Counted from the stretch's first letter, positions 10,340 through 23,199 are shown. The stretch: 64,000 nucleotides of DNA from Lumbricus terrestris (GCA_949752735.1 OX457042.1:31580594-31644593); one strand, 5' to 3'. Made by a program: numbers and translations. The notes: generated by a model from the sequence alone, not told the origin.

Positions 10340-12300
10340 CAAAGTAGCAATCGGTGGTCGGCCCTAATAAAAGTCATCAAACGGAATAACCTTTCTAAAA
10401 ATTTGTAGGCCACATAGAAACCGATGTACAAAAGAAAGAAATAATAAATAAATTCTTAAAAGAACATGCAGTTGTAAAACGTAAGAAAGCAAGTAAGGGT
10501 CATCTCGTGCAACTTCTCGTGGACGTTTTACAACTGAATTCTTGAGCAGATCAGTCTCTATAGGTATAAAAACAGACGCAGTGCGGCAGTTCTATTTTGT
10601 GGTTTGTCTTGCCATCTAAAACCCTAACAGCGTTGCTCTTTCTCATCTGTTTTGACTATGTAGTATGTACCGGTCAATTAACTGACTATAAAGCATGCTT
10701 CTGAGAAATTTCAGCACCACATTATAATCACTACGTTTAGACGTGAGCAATGCAATGACGTTTTAAACTTGGTAGGTTATCTACTTTCTCTGCATGCAGG
10801 CAACCTCATTATTTTCGTTAGGATTTCGTTGCTCTTCCACCATTTAATCAGTCTTCATCTATGACAACTGCACTTAATCGACCGATAATAAAAACAATCA
10901 CCACAGGTTCGTATGCCAACGTTATAGATCTTCTCAAAACAATGCCTTCCGCAGTATATACAGTATTGATGATAGTAGACATAATAATTACTTATCAGAC
11001 AATGTAGGGTAAACATACTGTACTGTGGTCAGCAATTGTCATGAATCTTCACTGTTATTAACGTCAGTCTGTTTTAACAGCATATAAAACTTAATTAGCC
11101 TAGATGATTTATTTTGCTTAGCGAATTCCTTAACTAATCTAATCTTATTGTATTAGATTAGTATTAGATTGGATGAAATTAGATTATATATAAAATTATG
11201 CACCTATATGAGCAAATGTTCACAATTGCAAAACGGTTCTAGCGGCTGAGCTATTCAGAGAAGCTCTCAGCGTGACAGGTCCATGAAAAGATAAGGGTCT
11301 TCAAGCAGCGAAGATAAGCAGGTAAATTCCCCACCAACATCCTATACGACTTGCAGGAGGAAGGTTATTAGACACTGAGAGTCCTACAACTAGCTTCTAC
11401 CAATTAGGGGCCTACCACTCTTTTATTTTCTTAGAAATCTATATCGTATATCGTTTAGAAATTTATTTACATCAGAATTACTGGTACCATAATAGGCTAC
11501 CTTCCTATCTACAAATCTATCTAACTTTTGAACAGCTCTATAGCACATTGCCTTCGTAGCCTACCTGTCAACCTGTACCTCTGCCTACATACCTAATTAC
11601 TTCCCACCAACTATCCCTATACCTAAATAGGCCTATAGCAAACCGGTAGGCTACCTACGAATCTGAATAGGCCTACCATAAGAAGCTATATATGGCCATC
11701 TACAAAATAAGCCAGCAAGCTGTGTAGCCTACCTGGTTGTTTCAGCTTAACGTTTCTGTGCGATAACAATGAGATCAGTGCATGGCGTCGCCCTCCTCAT
11801 TTATCCCAGCTCGAGACTGGCGACACTGTCACAGTTCAAACAGTAGCGGAGTTCAAGCTGCTCATCAAAAAATAAGTAGTCCTACATACGTTTAAGTTTC
11901 CAAGCTTGTTTTTATAGCCATCTATATCGGCCGATATTTTAAAGGTGGATGACCGAGTTGGCAACAATTACTGTGGTCTGGTTTTCCTCGGACGGTTAGG
12001 CATACCAATAATATTATTATAACCGGACTCGCGACTGCTTACGATCGTACAGCCTACAGCGATGCACCTACTAGACCAAGCGAAACTCATTTCGTGGATT
12101 GTTCAAACAATGTATTCTGCCTGTGTCAGAACATTTAGCATAGATCATTTTAAAGTATCTCACAAAAACCGTTGATTGTATCACAGGGCACCGCAACACT
12201 ACAATCCGCAAAATGGAAGAAAATGTTCGCCCAAAAGGGAATTTTTATGACAAAAGAGAGCAATATAAATAGAATTGACCACTGTTTGTTTTCTAATCCG
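10340..12300. other. Intergenic stretch with no supported gene
   Basis: AT-rich, stop-dense in all frames. A family B SINE-like fragment lies at 11783-11835 (minus). Between 11440 and 11730 there are diffuse cctac/taggcct words. I see no exon with convincing splice sites or domain. Confidence 0.5.
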
Positions 12301-12494
12301 CTTTCAAATTTAGAGACCGTGCACTGGAAGGTATACTGAGCATTGAAAGGTCATGTATTGGATGGTACTGGAAACCATAGAGACGTAACTACCTGAATGA
12401 TAATGCAGATAATTATATTGAAAGGCGGCAGTTGACGGGAAGGCAATGCATTTGAGAGAAATGCGTTGAATTGAATGGTATTGCGTGAGTTGCA

Positions 12495-12605
12495 TGCACG
12501 AATAATCTATTCACATGCATGAATAATGTATTCACATGCATGAATAATGTATTCACATGCATGAATAATGTATTCACATGCATGAATAATGTATTCACAT
12601 GCAAC
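12495..12605. repeat. 21-bp tandem repeat, five copies
   Basis: The unit acatgcatgaataatgtatt plus one base repeats five times almost perfectly. It sits 100 bp before the much larger 27-bp array. Both contain atgcat words, so local slippage or amplification is likely. Confidence 0.9.
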
Positions 12606-12699
12606 TTATTCAATGGTTATGCATTAGAAGGTTATGCATTTTGACGGCAATGCATTGAAGGGCAATGGAATTGTATTAAAAGGCAATATGGCCTACACT

Positions 12700-15165
12700 C
12701 ATTGATGCATTGAAAGGTAGTGCAATCATTGATGCACTGAAAGACAACGCACTCATTGACGCATTGAAAGGTAGTGCAATCATTGATGCATTGAAAGGTA
12801 GTGCAATCATTGATGCACTGAAAGACAATGCACTCATTGATGCATTGAAAGGTAGTGCACTCATTGATGCATTGAAAGGTAGTGTTCTCATTGATGCATT
12901 GAAAGACAACGCACTCATTGACGCATTGAAAGGTAGTGCACTCATTGATGCATTGAAAGGTAGTGCACTCATTGATGCATTGAAAGGTAGTGCACTCATT
13001 GATGCATTGAAAGGTAGTGTTCTCATTGATGCATTGAAAGGTAGTGCACTCATTGACGCATTGAAAGGTAGTGCAATCATTGATGCATTGAAAGGTAGTG
13101 CACTCATTGATGCATTGAAAGGTAGTGCACTCACTGATGCATTGAAAGGTAGTGCAATCATTGATGCATTGAAAGGTAGTGTTCTCATTGATGCACTGAA
13201 AGACAACGCACTCATTGACGCATTGAAAGGTAGTGCACTCATTGATGCATTGAAAGGTAGTGTTCTCATTGACGCATTGAAAGGTAGTGCACTCATTGAT
13301 GCATTGAAAGGTAGTGCACTCATTGATGCATTGAAAGGTAGTGCACTCATTGATGCATTGAAAGGTAGTGCACTCATTGATGCATTGAAAGGTAGTGCAA
13401 TCATTGATGCATTGAAAGGTAGTGTTCTCATTGATGCATTGAAAGGTAGTGCACTCATTGATGCATTGAAAGGTAGTGCAATCATTGATGCATTGAAAGG
13501 TAGTGTTCTCATTGATGCATTGAAAGGTAGTGCAATCATTGATGCATTGAAAGGTAGTGCAATCATTGACGCATTGAAAGGTAGTGCAATCATTGATGCA
13601 TTGAAAGGTAGTGTTCTCATTGATGCACTGAAAGACAACGCACTCATTGACGCATTGAAAGGTAGTGCACTCATTGAAGAATTGAAAGGTAGTGCACTCA
13701 TTGATGCATTGAAAGGTAGTGCACTCATTGATGCATTGAAAGGTAGTGCACTCATTGATGCATTGAAAGGTAGTGCACTCATTGATGCATTGAAAGGTAG
13801 TGCAATCATTGATGCATTGAAAGGTAGTGTTCTCATTGATGCATTGAAAGGTAGTGCACTCATTGATGCATTGAAAGGTAGTGCAATCATTGATGCATTG
13901 AAAGGTAGTGTTCTCATTGATGCACTGAAAGACAACGCACTCATTGACGCATTGAAAGGTAGTGCAATCATTGATGCATTGAAAGGTAGTGCACTCATTG
14001 ATGCATTGAAAGGTAGTGCACTCATTGATGCATTGAAAGGTAGTGCAATCATTGATGCATTGAAAGGTAGTGTTCTCATTGATGCACTGAAAAACAACGC
14101 ACTCATTGACGCATTGAAAGGTAGTGCACTCATTGATGCATTGAAAGGTAGTGCACTCATTGATGCATTGAAAGGTAGTGCACTCATTGATGCATTGAAA
14201 GGTAGTGCAATCATTGATGCATTGAAAGGTAGTGTTCTCATTGATGCATTGAAAGGTAGTGCACTCATTGACGCATTGAAAGGTAGTGCAATCATTGATG
14301 CATTGAAAGGTAGTGCACTCATTGATGCATTGAAAGGTAGTGCACTCATTGATGCATTGAAAGGTAGTGCACTCATTGATGCATTGAAAGGTAGTGTTCT
14401 CATTGATGCATTGAAAGGTAGTGCACTCATTGATGCATTGAAAGGTAGTGCAATCATTGATGCATTGAAAGGTAGTGTTCTCATTGATGCATTGAAAGGT
14501 AGTGCACTCATTGATGCATTGAAAGGTAGTGCACTCATTGATGCATTGAAAGGTAGTGCACTCATTGATGCATTGAAAGGTAGTGCACTCATTGATGCAT
14601 TGAAAGGTAGTGCACTCATTGATGCATTGAAAGGTAGTGCACTCATTGATGCATTGAAAGGTAGTGCACTCATTGATGCATTGAAAGGTAGTGCACTCAT
14701 TGATGCATTGAAAGGTAGTGCACTCATTGATGCATTGAAAGGTAGTGCACTCATTGATGCATTGAAAGGTAGTGCACTCATTGATGCATTGAAAGGTAGT
14801 GCACTCATTGATGCATTGAAAGGTAGTGCACTCATTGATGCATTGAAAGGTAGTGCAATCATTGATGCATTGAAAGGTAGTGTTCTCATTGATGCATTGA
14901 AAGGTAGTGCACTCATTGATGCATTGAAAGGTAGTGCAATCATTGATGCATTGAAAGGTAGTGTTCTCATTGATGCACTGAAAGACAACGCACTCATTGA
15001 CGCATTGAAAGGTAGTGTTCTCATTGATGCATTGAAAGGTAGTGCACTCATTGATGCATTGAAAGGTAGTGTTCTCATTGATGCACTGAAAGGTAGTGCA
15101 CTCATTGATGCATTGAATAGCAGTGCACTCATTGATGCATTGAAAGGCAATGCACTGAATCCTTC
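12700..15165. repeat. 27-bp minisatellite, about 90 units, open on both strands
   Basis: The unit is gcactcattgatgcattgaa followed by aggtagt. The plus frame reads ALIDALKGS with variants AIIDALKGS, VLIDALKGS and ALIDALKDN. The minus frame reads SALPFNASM. Both frames stay open for over 840 codons because the unit is a multiple of three and lacks stops in these frames. A variant pair (VLIDALKDN then ALIDALKGS) recurs as a higher-order motif. Flanks (12300-12700 and 15165-15300) contain degenerate gcattgaa words. I see no promoter, splice signals or homology supporting a gene, so I annotate it as a minisatellite. Translation is not excluded. Confidence 0.9.
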
Positions 15166-15299
15166 GCGTGCATCACTTTTAGTGCATTTTCGTGATGATG
15201 CAATGAATGGCAACGTGTTCACAGATAGCAGATAATTCAACAATAACAAATTGAAAGGCAGTGCATTCGAAAGTTGTGCAATCAAGGGCAAATTCAAAG

Positions 15300-16560
15300 G
15301 TTGCAATTATCAGAGCAGGGCTGTTTTAGAGGAATTTTTAGAACTGCACATAGTGCACAAGCCCTTCTTTCCTTTCCCATCCTCGCCTGAATCTATCTCC
15401 ATGGTAAATTACTTCCAATTGCAGGACAATGAACTATTTGCTAGTTTTAACTGTACAGAAGTGCTTCTACAACTGCACAAATCCATTTAGAACTGCACAT
15501 TTTTGTGTAGGCCTACAACTGCACGTTAAAAATGTCATGTATCAGAGGCTGGGTCTATGCACACGTCAACCTTATGGCACACAGATACAAACGAAGAGAA
15601 CAACGCCCTGCTTACCTGCTTCTTTGATCGCCGCAAAGATCACATGCCTTGTGGTAAACGTCATCGAACATTATAAAGCAAGAACCATTGAATTGGTGTT
15701 TGGATCCATATTTGACGAGGGCCTATGACAACAGAGGCCATTGCCCTCGAAACAAATTTGTTTGGCATAATACAGCACTTGACGATGAACGCATCTATTT
15801 ATAGTACAGTGTTGTGGTCGCCACAATCCAGGACAAGTTTCATTGCAGTCTATCCAGCGCGTGTTTACTCACCTGCACGACTCACCTGTATTATTGCGCT
15901 TCTAGAGGAAAGTGACAACAGCACGGAGCCGGACACGAAATTATCAAAGCGTATCGTTACATTGTTAGAACTACTTTTTGTCAGCATTTGTAAGGTAACG
16001 GATTGGGTATCACTTTAATGACAGTAAGAAAATGATTATGCTGATAATAATGACAAAAAGAGCAGCGATGGCAGCAGGCCTAGATTTAGGGGTGGGCACA
16101 AGGGGCCAGTGCCCACGAGCCTCCACCGCATAGGGGCCTCCACCACACAAGGGGAAACAATTTACAGACTTTTTTAGTACTGTGCACTGCCCACATACAA
16201 TTTCACGCAACTCTTTTAAGCAAAGAAACAATTGAAAGAAACGTGAAAGCCTGAAAGGTCAGAAATTATAGTTTCTCTTGGTTATGAAGTCATGTCAAAT
16301 TAGTGAAACTTTGCGTGTTTTCTTTTTGGCAAATTCGGTCACCAGATCATTAAAGTTAATTTCACGCAGAAGGTCTGATTCTATGCTCATCAGAGCCAGA
16401 TGGGACAACCTCTCATTGCCTATCGATGTGCGAAGTCTATTCTTAATCAGTTTCATTTGGGAGAATGAACTACAGTTACTGACCATGAGCATCAGATACA
16501 TGCGGAGTGCTATCTCCACATTAGGAAATGATCCCTGAACGTGTTAATCATGTTTCAGCT
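15300..16560. other. Intergenic stretch; no gene recognised
   Basis: Short frames lack recognisable domains. At 16078-16150 the phrase aggcctagatttaggggtgg looks like one end of a MITE, but I could not find its partner. A repeated word aactgcaca occurs at 15340-15530. Confidence 0.45.
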
Positions 16561-16719
16561 GATACATGAAATTCTCGAGAGAGAGACATCCAGAGCTTGA
16601 CTCGGGTTCTACTGAAAGTAAGATAGCCCCTCCCACTTCTGGCTTGGCCGAACCAAGAGTGATCCAGCAGGAAATAAAAAATTTGAGCCACTTGATCCAC
16701 GACAGTCACAGCCGGGCGT

Positions 16720-18226
16720 TGATGATATCGACCCCCATATTGCTAATTCTTAAATTTCTCAAATCGCAACCCAACTAGCTGAAATAATTAATTGCTCCCT
16801 CAATACTGGAGTTGTACCTGATGCTATAAAAATTGCAAAAATAGTCCCTATTTTTAAAAAGGGTGACAGGGAGAAGCCTTCTAACTATAGGCCCATATCC
16901 ATTCTTCCTTTTTTTGCCAAGTATTTTGAAAAAATAATGCATGATAGGCTCACTAAATATGTAGAAAAATCTCATATTATTTTTCCATACCAATATGGCT
17001 TTCAATCTGGTCGATCTACTTTTATGCCTTTAATTGATATGTATGATAAAATTTCTAAGGCCTTTGAAAACAATGAATATTCTATTGGTATCTTCTTCGA
17101 TTTAGCAAAGGCCTTCGATACCGTGAATCATGAGATCCTATTAAAAAAATTAGCTAATTATGGCATCAGAGGCATCCAATTAGCTTGGTTTGCCAGTTAT
17201 CTCGAAAGACGTCTCCAGTGTGTTTCCTGCAATGGAGCTCTCTCAGACTTTAGAGTTGTTAGATATGGTGTGCCCCAAGGTTCTAATCTCGGACCCTTGC
17301 TTTTTCTTCTATACATTAATGACTTGCCTAATATATCTCCTACTCTTTCATTCATCTTGTTTGCTGATGATACAAATGTCTTCCACTCTCATAAATCCTA
17401 CCAGAGTCTAATACAAACAGTAAACAATGAGCTTGTCTTCATAGCCAAATGGTTCTCTCACTTCTCTGCTAATAGACTCTCCTTAAACATAGATAAAACT
17501 AACTTTATGCTCTTTCGAACTAATAAAAGATGTGCCTCCAGTCCCCAGAATGAATTGCAACTGTCTATGAATGATACCTCCATAACGCAGGTTAGCTCCA
17601 CTAAATTTCTTGGTGTGTACATACTACATAGATCAACACCTCACATGGAATGATCATATTAAATATATCTCTGCCAAGGTTGCAAAAAGTGTTGGTATCC
17701 TTCGTCGAACTTCCCATATACTCCCCCCACTATCCGTGTTAAATTGTACTACTCATTAATATATCCTTATCTCTCATACTGTAATTTAGTTTGGGCATCT
17801 ACATATAAATCCAGGCTCAATAAATTAGTACTTCTCCAAAAACGTGCAATACGTATCATAGCTGGAGTTAAGCCTTTTATTCACTCTACATGTAGTCCTT
17901 TATTTCAATCATTTAATTTATTAAAGTTTCACCAAATAATTACTTTCCAGATAGGAGTCTTTATGTATCGGTTCACCCATGATCTTCTTCCCCTTAACTT
18001 TGCAGGGTATTTCCAAAAAGGATCTGAAATACACTGCTATTCCACCAGGAACTCCTCTCATTATCGAGCCATATCCGCTCGTTTAAACTCAAGAAGATTC
18101 CATATTAAATATACTGGACCAGGTATATGGAACTCGTTTCCTAATCATGTTCAACAAGCTTCCAGTTTACAAAGAGCAAAAACACTACTGCGCAGCTACT
18201 TGGTTAATGACTGCAAAGATATTTAA
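16720..18226 (+). pseudogene. Non-LTR retrotransposon reverse transcriptase, 5'-truncated and frameshifted
   Basis: The reading contains standard LINE reverse-transcriptase motifs: an IVPIFKKGD-type block near 16840, SNYRPIS near 16880, FFDLAKAFDTVNH near 17095-17125, GVPQGSNLGPLLF near 17270 and the catalytic FADD box near 17358-17370. The 5' part (endonuclease) is missing, stops interrupt it near 16770, and the frame shifts around 17620-17740 before a C-terminal domain (17744-18226) typical of Jockey/CR1/L2-like LINEs. It copied itself through an RNA intermediate in the past and is now dead. The clade is a guess from motif style. Confidence 0.88.
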
Positions 18227-18500
18227 CCTTGTAGGCACTGATTTTATTTGATTTGATTTTATTATTATTTGTTGTGTTTGTTTTGCGTTCTTTAGTTAAG
18301 TTTACTACATTAATTGTCATCTCATGCTGTTCTTTTAGCCTATTGTTCAATTCATTATGTCAACCGTCTAGCCATCTGTTAAAATTGCATATGTAATTAG
18401 GTGTCCCTGTTAGCGGGATATTCATCCCTTAGGGCCTTCCTTGTTGCCATCCGGCTCTTCTTATGTTTGCCAAATAAACGGATCTTATCTTCTACACGTA
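18227..18500 (+). mobile_element. 3' untranslated part of the LINE
   Basis: AT-rich sequence follows the reverse-transcriptase stop and ends in gccaaataaacggatcttat (about 18470), a plausible poly(A) signal region. The boundary is approximate. Confidence 0.5.
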
Positions 18501-18639
18501 AATATAATTCGAATTAAGCTAAACGCATCTATAAAACATACATGCAAATAATGTTATAGTGTTGTCTGACCTATGTCTCGCAAATATATATCACGACCAC
18601 TATAATTTCAACCGAAGCAAACAAACTTATCTGATCCAA

Positions 18640-18968
18640 TGCGATCCAATCCAGCTAATAGTTTTGTATTCTATTCTCATCGGTATAGGCCGCCGCGCAC
18701 TGCGCTCTGTTGTCTATAGTGACTTGATGGTTCCTTTCGCTAGCTCTGCAACAATGCAGAGGCGTTCACTCTCTGTGGTTGGTTCAACAACCTGGAAAGA
18801 GCTTCCCTTGACTACGTGACACCTCCCAAACTGTTCTCAATTTCACCAACTGTCAAAGACTGTTTTTTCGCGCCTCTGAGTAGGTACCATGAAGGGGCGC
18901 TTCTCGGCCGGGAGCGCCTCGGAGTAGGTACCTTGAAGGGGCGCTATATAAATTACGATTGATTGATT
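18640..18968 (+). mobile_element. 3' end of a second LINE with duplicated SINE/LINE tail
   Basis: A short frame carries RRSLSVVGSTTWKELP, the usual C-terminal signature of LINE reverse-transcriptase proteins. It is followed by gcgcctctgagtaggtacc, a second copy of that block (from about 18907), then gaaggggcgctatataaat and (gatt)n. The tail is identical in type to that of the tRNA-derived SINEs here. Confidence 0.7.
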
Positions 18969-19144
18969 AATCATCTGACAACGTTTATGCCACCACTGTT
19001 TGATACATTAACCATGAATGACTTAATGGCCGCACTTAGTTGAACTCAATTGGCGAGCTATAAATCTGTGATCAGTTTGGTTGAAGTTGAGAGTGGGAAC
19101 ACTGTTGGATCAACAGTTTAATTATATGCATAATAATTATATAT

Positions 19145-20110
19145 CACCTTGTCACCTTGTGCCGTCAGTTGGGGAACTCTAGCGACCGTCATGACCAGCC
19201 TTCTCCACTCCGTTCTGTTCTGTGTCACATCCCTCAATTGTTCAAGATTAATCCCTGTCCTCTCATGTACATCCTCCATCCATCTGGCCGTCCTCTTCTC
19301 CTCGTACCCTCTCCACACGCCAGCATCATCGTCTTCTCCATGCAGTCCATCCGTGCGCATCACGTGACCGAAATGCATCAGCTTCTGTTTGATGATCCTC
19401 TGCAGCAATGACATATCCCCTCTTAGTTGACCTATCTCCTGGAGCACAGATTCATTTGTTCTCCTCTCTCTCCACGATACTCCCAGCAGCCTTCTCCATA
19501 TCCACATATCACACGCAGCAATGGTTGTCATCCAACGCCTTCGTCTTCGTCCACGTTTCGCTTCCATATAGCACTATGGGAAAAATCATTGCTTTGACGA
19601 GCCTTGTCTTTGTCTGTAAGCTCACATACCTGTCCCTCCATATCTTATCCATCCCTTGCATTGCAGATTTGCCCATTGAAATTCTCCGCCTCACCTCTTT
19701 ATCGCATCTTCCTTCCTTCTCCACCATTGAACCCAAAAACAAAAAAATTGTCACAACCTCTATCTCCTCTCCATCCATTTCGAAGGTATCCCATTCCGCC
19801 GTGGTCATTATCTTAATCTTTTTGATGTTGAAATATAACCCTGCTTTTCGCTTTTCCTCTTTAGTCTTCTTATGAGTTCCGCAAGATCATCTTTCCTCCC
19901 CGTCAACAGTGTAGTATCATCTGCATATCTTAGATTGTTCAGTGCTTTTCCTGCTATCTTTATTCCTTCTTCTGCATCATCCATCTCTGCCATTCGTATT
20001 ACTCTTTCTGCATACAGGTTAAACAAGAACGGAGATAATAGAGTTCTATGCATCCTTGTCTCACCCCCTTCCCGATCCTGATTTTATTCGTGTCCCAGTC
20101 TGCCCTGATC
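19145..20110 (-). pseudogene. RTE/BovB-like non-LTR reverse transcriptase remnant
   Basis: Minus-strand blocks in order: GKGVRQGC (about 20075), LLSPFLFNLYAE (about 20040), LRYADDTTLL with the catalytic YADD box (about 19925), FLFLGSMVEKEG (about 19735), VLYGSETWT (about 19560), IWRRLLGVSWRERR and HFGHVMR (19350-19500). The order matches the back half of RTE-type or similar LINE proteins. Several frame changes separate the blocks and the N-terminal half is missing, so it is inactive. Confidence 0.85.
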
Positions 20111-20484
20111 ATAGCTTCTTGATTGTCAGAATTATATATATATAATATATATAATATATAAAATATATATAATATATATTTTGAAAAATCAAGGCCATCC
20201 AATTCTCACCCCTCACCACTGCAGGTCCGCGCGCCAGGTTGTGCCAGTCTCAAGATTGGACGAATGAGGAGGGCAACGCTAGCTGTTCTTTTTTTCACAG
20301 TGCCGTTCAACTGAATATACTACTATAATAGTAGCTGAAGAGTTGTATTGTTTTTTTAAATCTTTCTTTTCCGTTCCCCTCACATTGCATCGCGTTGCTG
20401 CTCGAATTGCGACGACTTAGATACGATTAGGCCTAGGCCTAATTGGATAGGCATACCAAATAATAGGCTACCGTTTTATGCCAG

Positions 20485-20500
20485 GGCTGAGAGAGAGAGA

Positions 20501-20578
<78 letters not shown>

Positions 20579-20675
20579 CGAGAGAGAGAGACACACAGAC
20601 AGACAGACAGACAGAGAGAGAGACCGACAGACAGACAGAGAGAGGGAGAGAGGGAGAGAGGGAGAGAGAGAGGGA
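20485..20675. repeat. (GA)n microsatellite with GACA interruptions
   Basis: About 190 bp of gagaga, with gacagacagaca runs around 20595-20640. Leucine-serine frames on the other strand are artefacts of the repeat. Confidence 0.97.
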
Positions 20676-20984
20676 GTCCAGGGGGTCATAACCCATTTAT
20701 TTCCCAAAATAGACAACACGATATAAAATTATATATATTTTAGTTGTTGTTACATTTGCTAAAATAACATATTTATTTACTAATAGTAGGCCTATTACTG
20801 TTCTTTTGTAAGATACCCGTCACATAATCATGATAATTTTTATGCACACTCGATATGCTTGAACTACTTTGATAATAACACAACGAGTTGAACAGATCTA
20901 TGCAATTGTTCTAATAAAAACACCAGTTGAAGAACCAGGAATACCCGCATGTATACAATGGATTGAACTCCGATACTGTTCGCG

Positions 20985-21060
20985 CTCTCACAGTGCCAGT
21001 CCCAAACCTGGATATAGGAGGAGGGCGGCACTAATCATCTCTGTTAAGATACAGTTAAAC
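20985..21060 (+). mobile_element. SINE-like fragment (family B) abutting a 7-TM gene
   Basis: Contains cacagtgccagtcccaaacc and gaggagggcggcac. Its end overlaps or touches the stop codon of the minus-strand 7-TM gene (21055), so that gene's 3' untranslated region probably contains the repeat. Confidence 0.6.
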
Positions 21061-22293
21061 AGTAACAAGTGCTGCAATGGATTGATCATTGCAGCCGACC
21101 ACATCGTGTGGTTCCTCCTCGGTGATTGTCTCTGCGTGTGCGATTTGAACGACACGTAGGACACCGTTTATTATGACGATCGATGCGAAGACGATAGGAG
21201 TAAAGTCTTCTAGAAGCGATCCAAGAAGAAGATATTCAGTGCATTGAGAGCAGCCGACGAAAATGACGAAGTAAACGATGAGCGCCGAGTACAGTCGAAC
21301 GCTTCTGGAAAGGAGTTCCCGAAAAGATTCACGAGGTGCTTTGAACTTGAATGTGTCTTCTCCTGAGAAGATCGTCCTCCACGATTGCAGGATAGACTTT
21401 GCGTAACTCTGCTCAACACTGATAACACTGGAAGCGTGCGGTGGATCTGCGTCCATTACTGGTGCCTGCATTCTGCTGTCTTTAGCACCTAAGATGGATG
21501 AATGAGAAGCTTTTTCATTAGCATTAATCAGAGTATTTTGAAAGTGAGTTGTTTGTCCTCCAAATGCGACATACTTCGTCATAGAGTTTGCATGTTTCAT
21601 ATCACTTATCCTTTGTCTTCCGAAATCTGGGTAGATGTTTCCGTTCGCTGGCAACCGAGGTTCCTGCTCGCTGTCTGAGACAGCGAAGTCGTATATAAAG
21701 TTGATGGCCATGACGGTCAGAATGAAGAGGCAGAAATTCACCGGACTGTTCTTGACCACCGCGGTTGACCAATTCAGTTTCTGGTAGCAGACGATACGGT
21801 TCCTTTCGTTGAGGTCTCGTTCATCACCCAGGTTCAACCACAGCCTCACGCATAGCAGACCGACAAAGTACGTTGAGGGTAGGAGGTAGACTTTGGTCAT
21901 CGATACCACGTCCTGCATCGACAGGCGTTCGAGTACGTAGCTCTGAACAAGGCAGCGAACAACGGACAGAAGTACGCAGGCGAGTATTCCGTATGAAACG
22001 AAGGTTATTCCCTCATCGTAACGCGACTCTGTACAACGCCTCTCCACCGGTTTTGTGATCAAGGGAACATGTTGTGACAGTTCGACTTGAACGATGAGTA
22101 TAAAGATCAATTCGAAGAATCCGATGTATATGATGAACAGACCTCTCTTGTTGATGTAATCACGACGTGTGGGGTTCGTGGGAATCTGGCTGAGTCTCGG
22201 CGTCACGATGCGATACGTGAGAAAGATGATGGCTGATAGAATGTAGATCTGGGTGCAGAGCGTTGCAACGATCAAGAACGGAGTCCACACCAT
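21055..22293 (-). CDS. Intronless seven-transmembrane, GPCR-like receptor (copy 2)
   Basis: A 412-residue frame without introns. Predicted spans lie at about 5-28, 51-72, 95-117, 129-153, 185-205, 332-355 and 364-385. Cys87 before span 3, and Cys169 with the sequon Asn174-Trp-Ser in loop 4-5, sit where the copy at 1763-2986 has its cysteines and sequon. The block VLERLSMQDVVSMTKVYLLP after span 3, and GVLRVVQIAHAE in span 7, are the best conserved parts. The loop between spans 5 and 6 (about 205-330) is long and poorly conserved, as expected for a cytoplasmic signalling loop. The two copies diverge strongly elsewhere, so the duplication is old and both frames were kept open, implying function. 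Family and ligand are not recognised. Confidence 0.82.
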   Translation of the reverse strand: MVWTPFLIVATLCTQIYILSAIIFLTYRIVTPRLSQIPTNPTRRDYINKRGLFIIYIGFFELIFILIVQVELSQHVPLITKPVERRCTESRYDEGITFVSYGILACVLLSVVRCLVQSYVLERLSMQDVVSMTKVYLLPSTYFVGLLCVRLWLNLGDERDLNERNRIVCYQKLNWSTAVVKNSPVNFCLFILTVMAINFIYDFAVSDSEQEPRLPANGNIYPDFGRQRISDMKHANSMTKYVAFGGQTTHFQNTLINANEKASHSSILGAKDSRMQAPVMDADPPHASSVISVEQSYAKSILQSWRTIFSGEDTFKFKAPRESFRELLSRSVRLYSALIVYFVIFVGCSQCTEYLLLGSLLEDFTPIVFASIVIINGVLRVVQIAHAETITEEEPHDVVGCNDQSIAALVTV

Positions 22294-22439
22294 CGTAATA
22301 GGAGTGGCTTTGTATTGCCACGTTTGGTAATTCTAGCAGGAATCTAACTTATGATACCATTGTCATGAAACATGAGGCAGCAATGATTGGTCGCTTCCAC
22401 GGAATCTCTGACCGTTGTCTAAGTAAAATCGGAATTCAA

Positions 22440-23150
22440 GCAGTCAGAGAAAACATGTACAATTGGAATTCAAACAGTCGGAGAGACTAAGTATACAATT
22501 GGAATTCAAACAGTCGGAGAGACTAAGTATACAATTGGAATTCAAACAGTCGGATAGACTAAGTATACAATTGGAAGTCAAGCAGTCGGAGAGACTAAGT
22601 ACAATTGGAATTCAAACAATCGGAGTCGGAGAGACTAGATACAATTGGAAGTCAAGCAGTCGGAGAGACTATAGATACAATTGGAATTAAAACAGTCGGA
22701 GAGACTATAGATACAATTGGAATTCAAACAGTTGGAGAGACTATAGATACAATTGAAAGTCAAGCAGTCGGAGAGACTAAGTACAATTGGAATTCAAACA
22801 ATCGGAGTCGGAGAGACTAGATACAATTGGAAGTCAAGCAGTCGGAGAGACTATAGATACAATTGGAATTAAAACAGTCGGAGAGACTATAGATACAATT
22901 GGAATTCAAACAGTTGGAGAGACTATAGATACAATTGAAAGTCAAGCAGTCGGAGAGACTAAGTACAGTTGGAATTCAAGCAATCGGAGTCGGAGAGACT
23001 AAGTACAATTGGAATTCAAACAATCGGAGAGACTAAGTACAATTGGAATTCAAGCAGTCGGAGAGACTAAGTAGGCCTACAGTTGGAATTCAAACAATCG
23101 GAGTCGGAGAGACTAAGTACAATTGGGTTAAGCAATCGGAGAGACAAGCA
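22440..23150. repeat. Roughly 30-bp tandem array with a 182-bp higher-order duplication
   Basis: Units are variants of tacaattggaattcaaacag followed by tcggagagactaag. The block starting at 22605 is repeated nearly exactly at 22787 (182 bp apart). The array begins about 150 bp upstream of the start codon of the 7-TM gene at 21055-22293. Short frames in it are not genes. Confidence 0.92.
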
Positions 23151-23199
23151 GTCATGCTACAATGCGTGAGCAGCTTGAAACAACACGTGGATAGCCTCC

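Noticed and set aside
12676..15306. 876- and 841-codon frames on opposite strands as giant repeat proteins
   Set aside because: Both come from one 27-bp minisatellite whose unit lacks stops in these frames. No splice sites, promoter or homology was found. Kept as a repeat and listed as a finding only.
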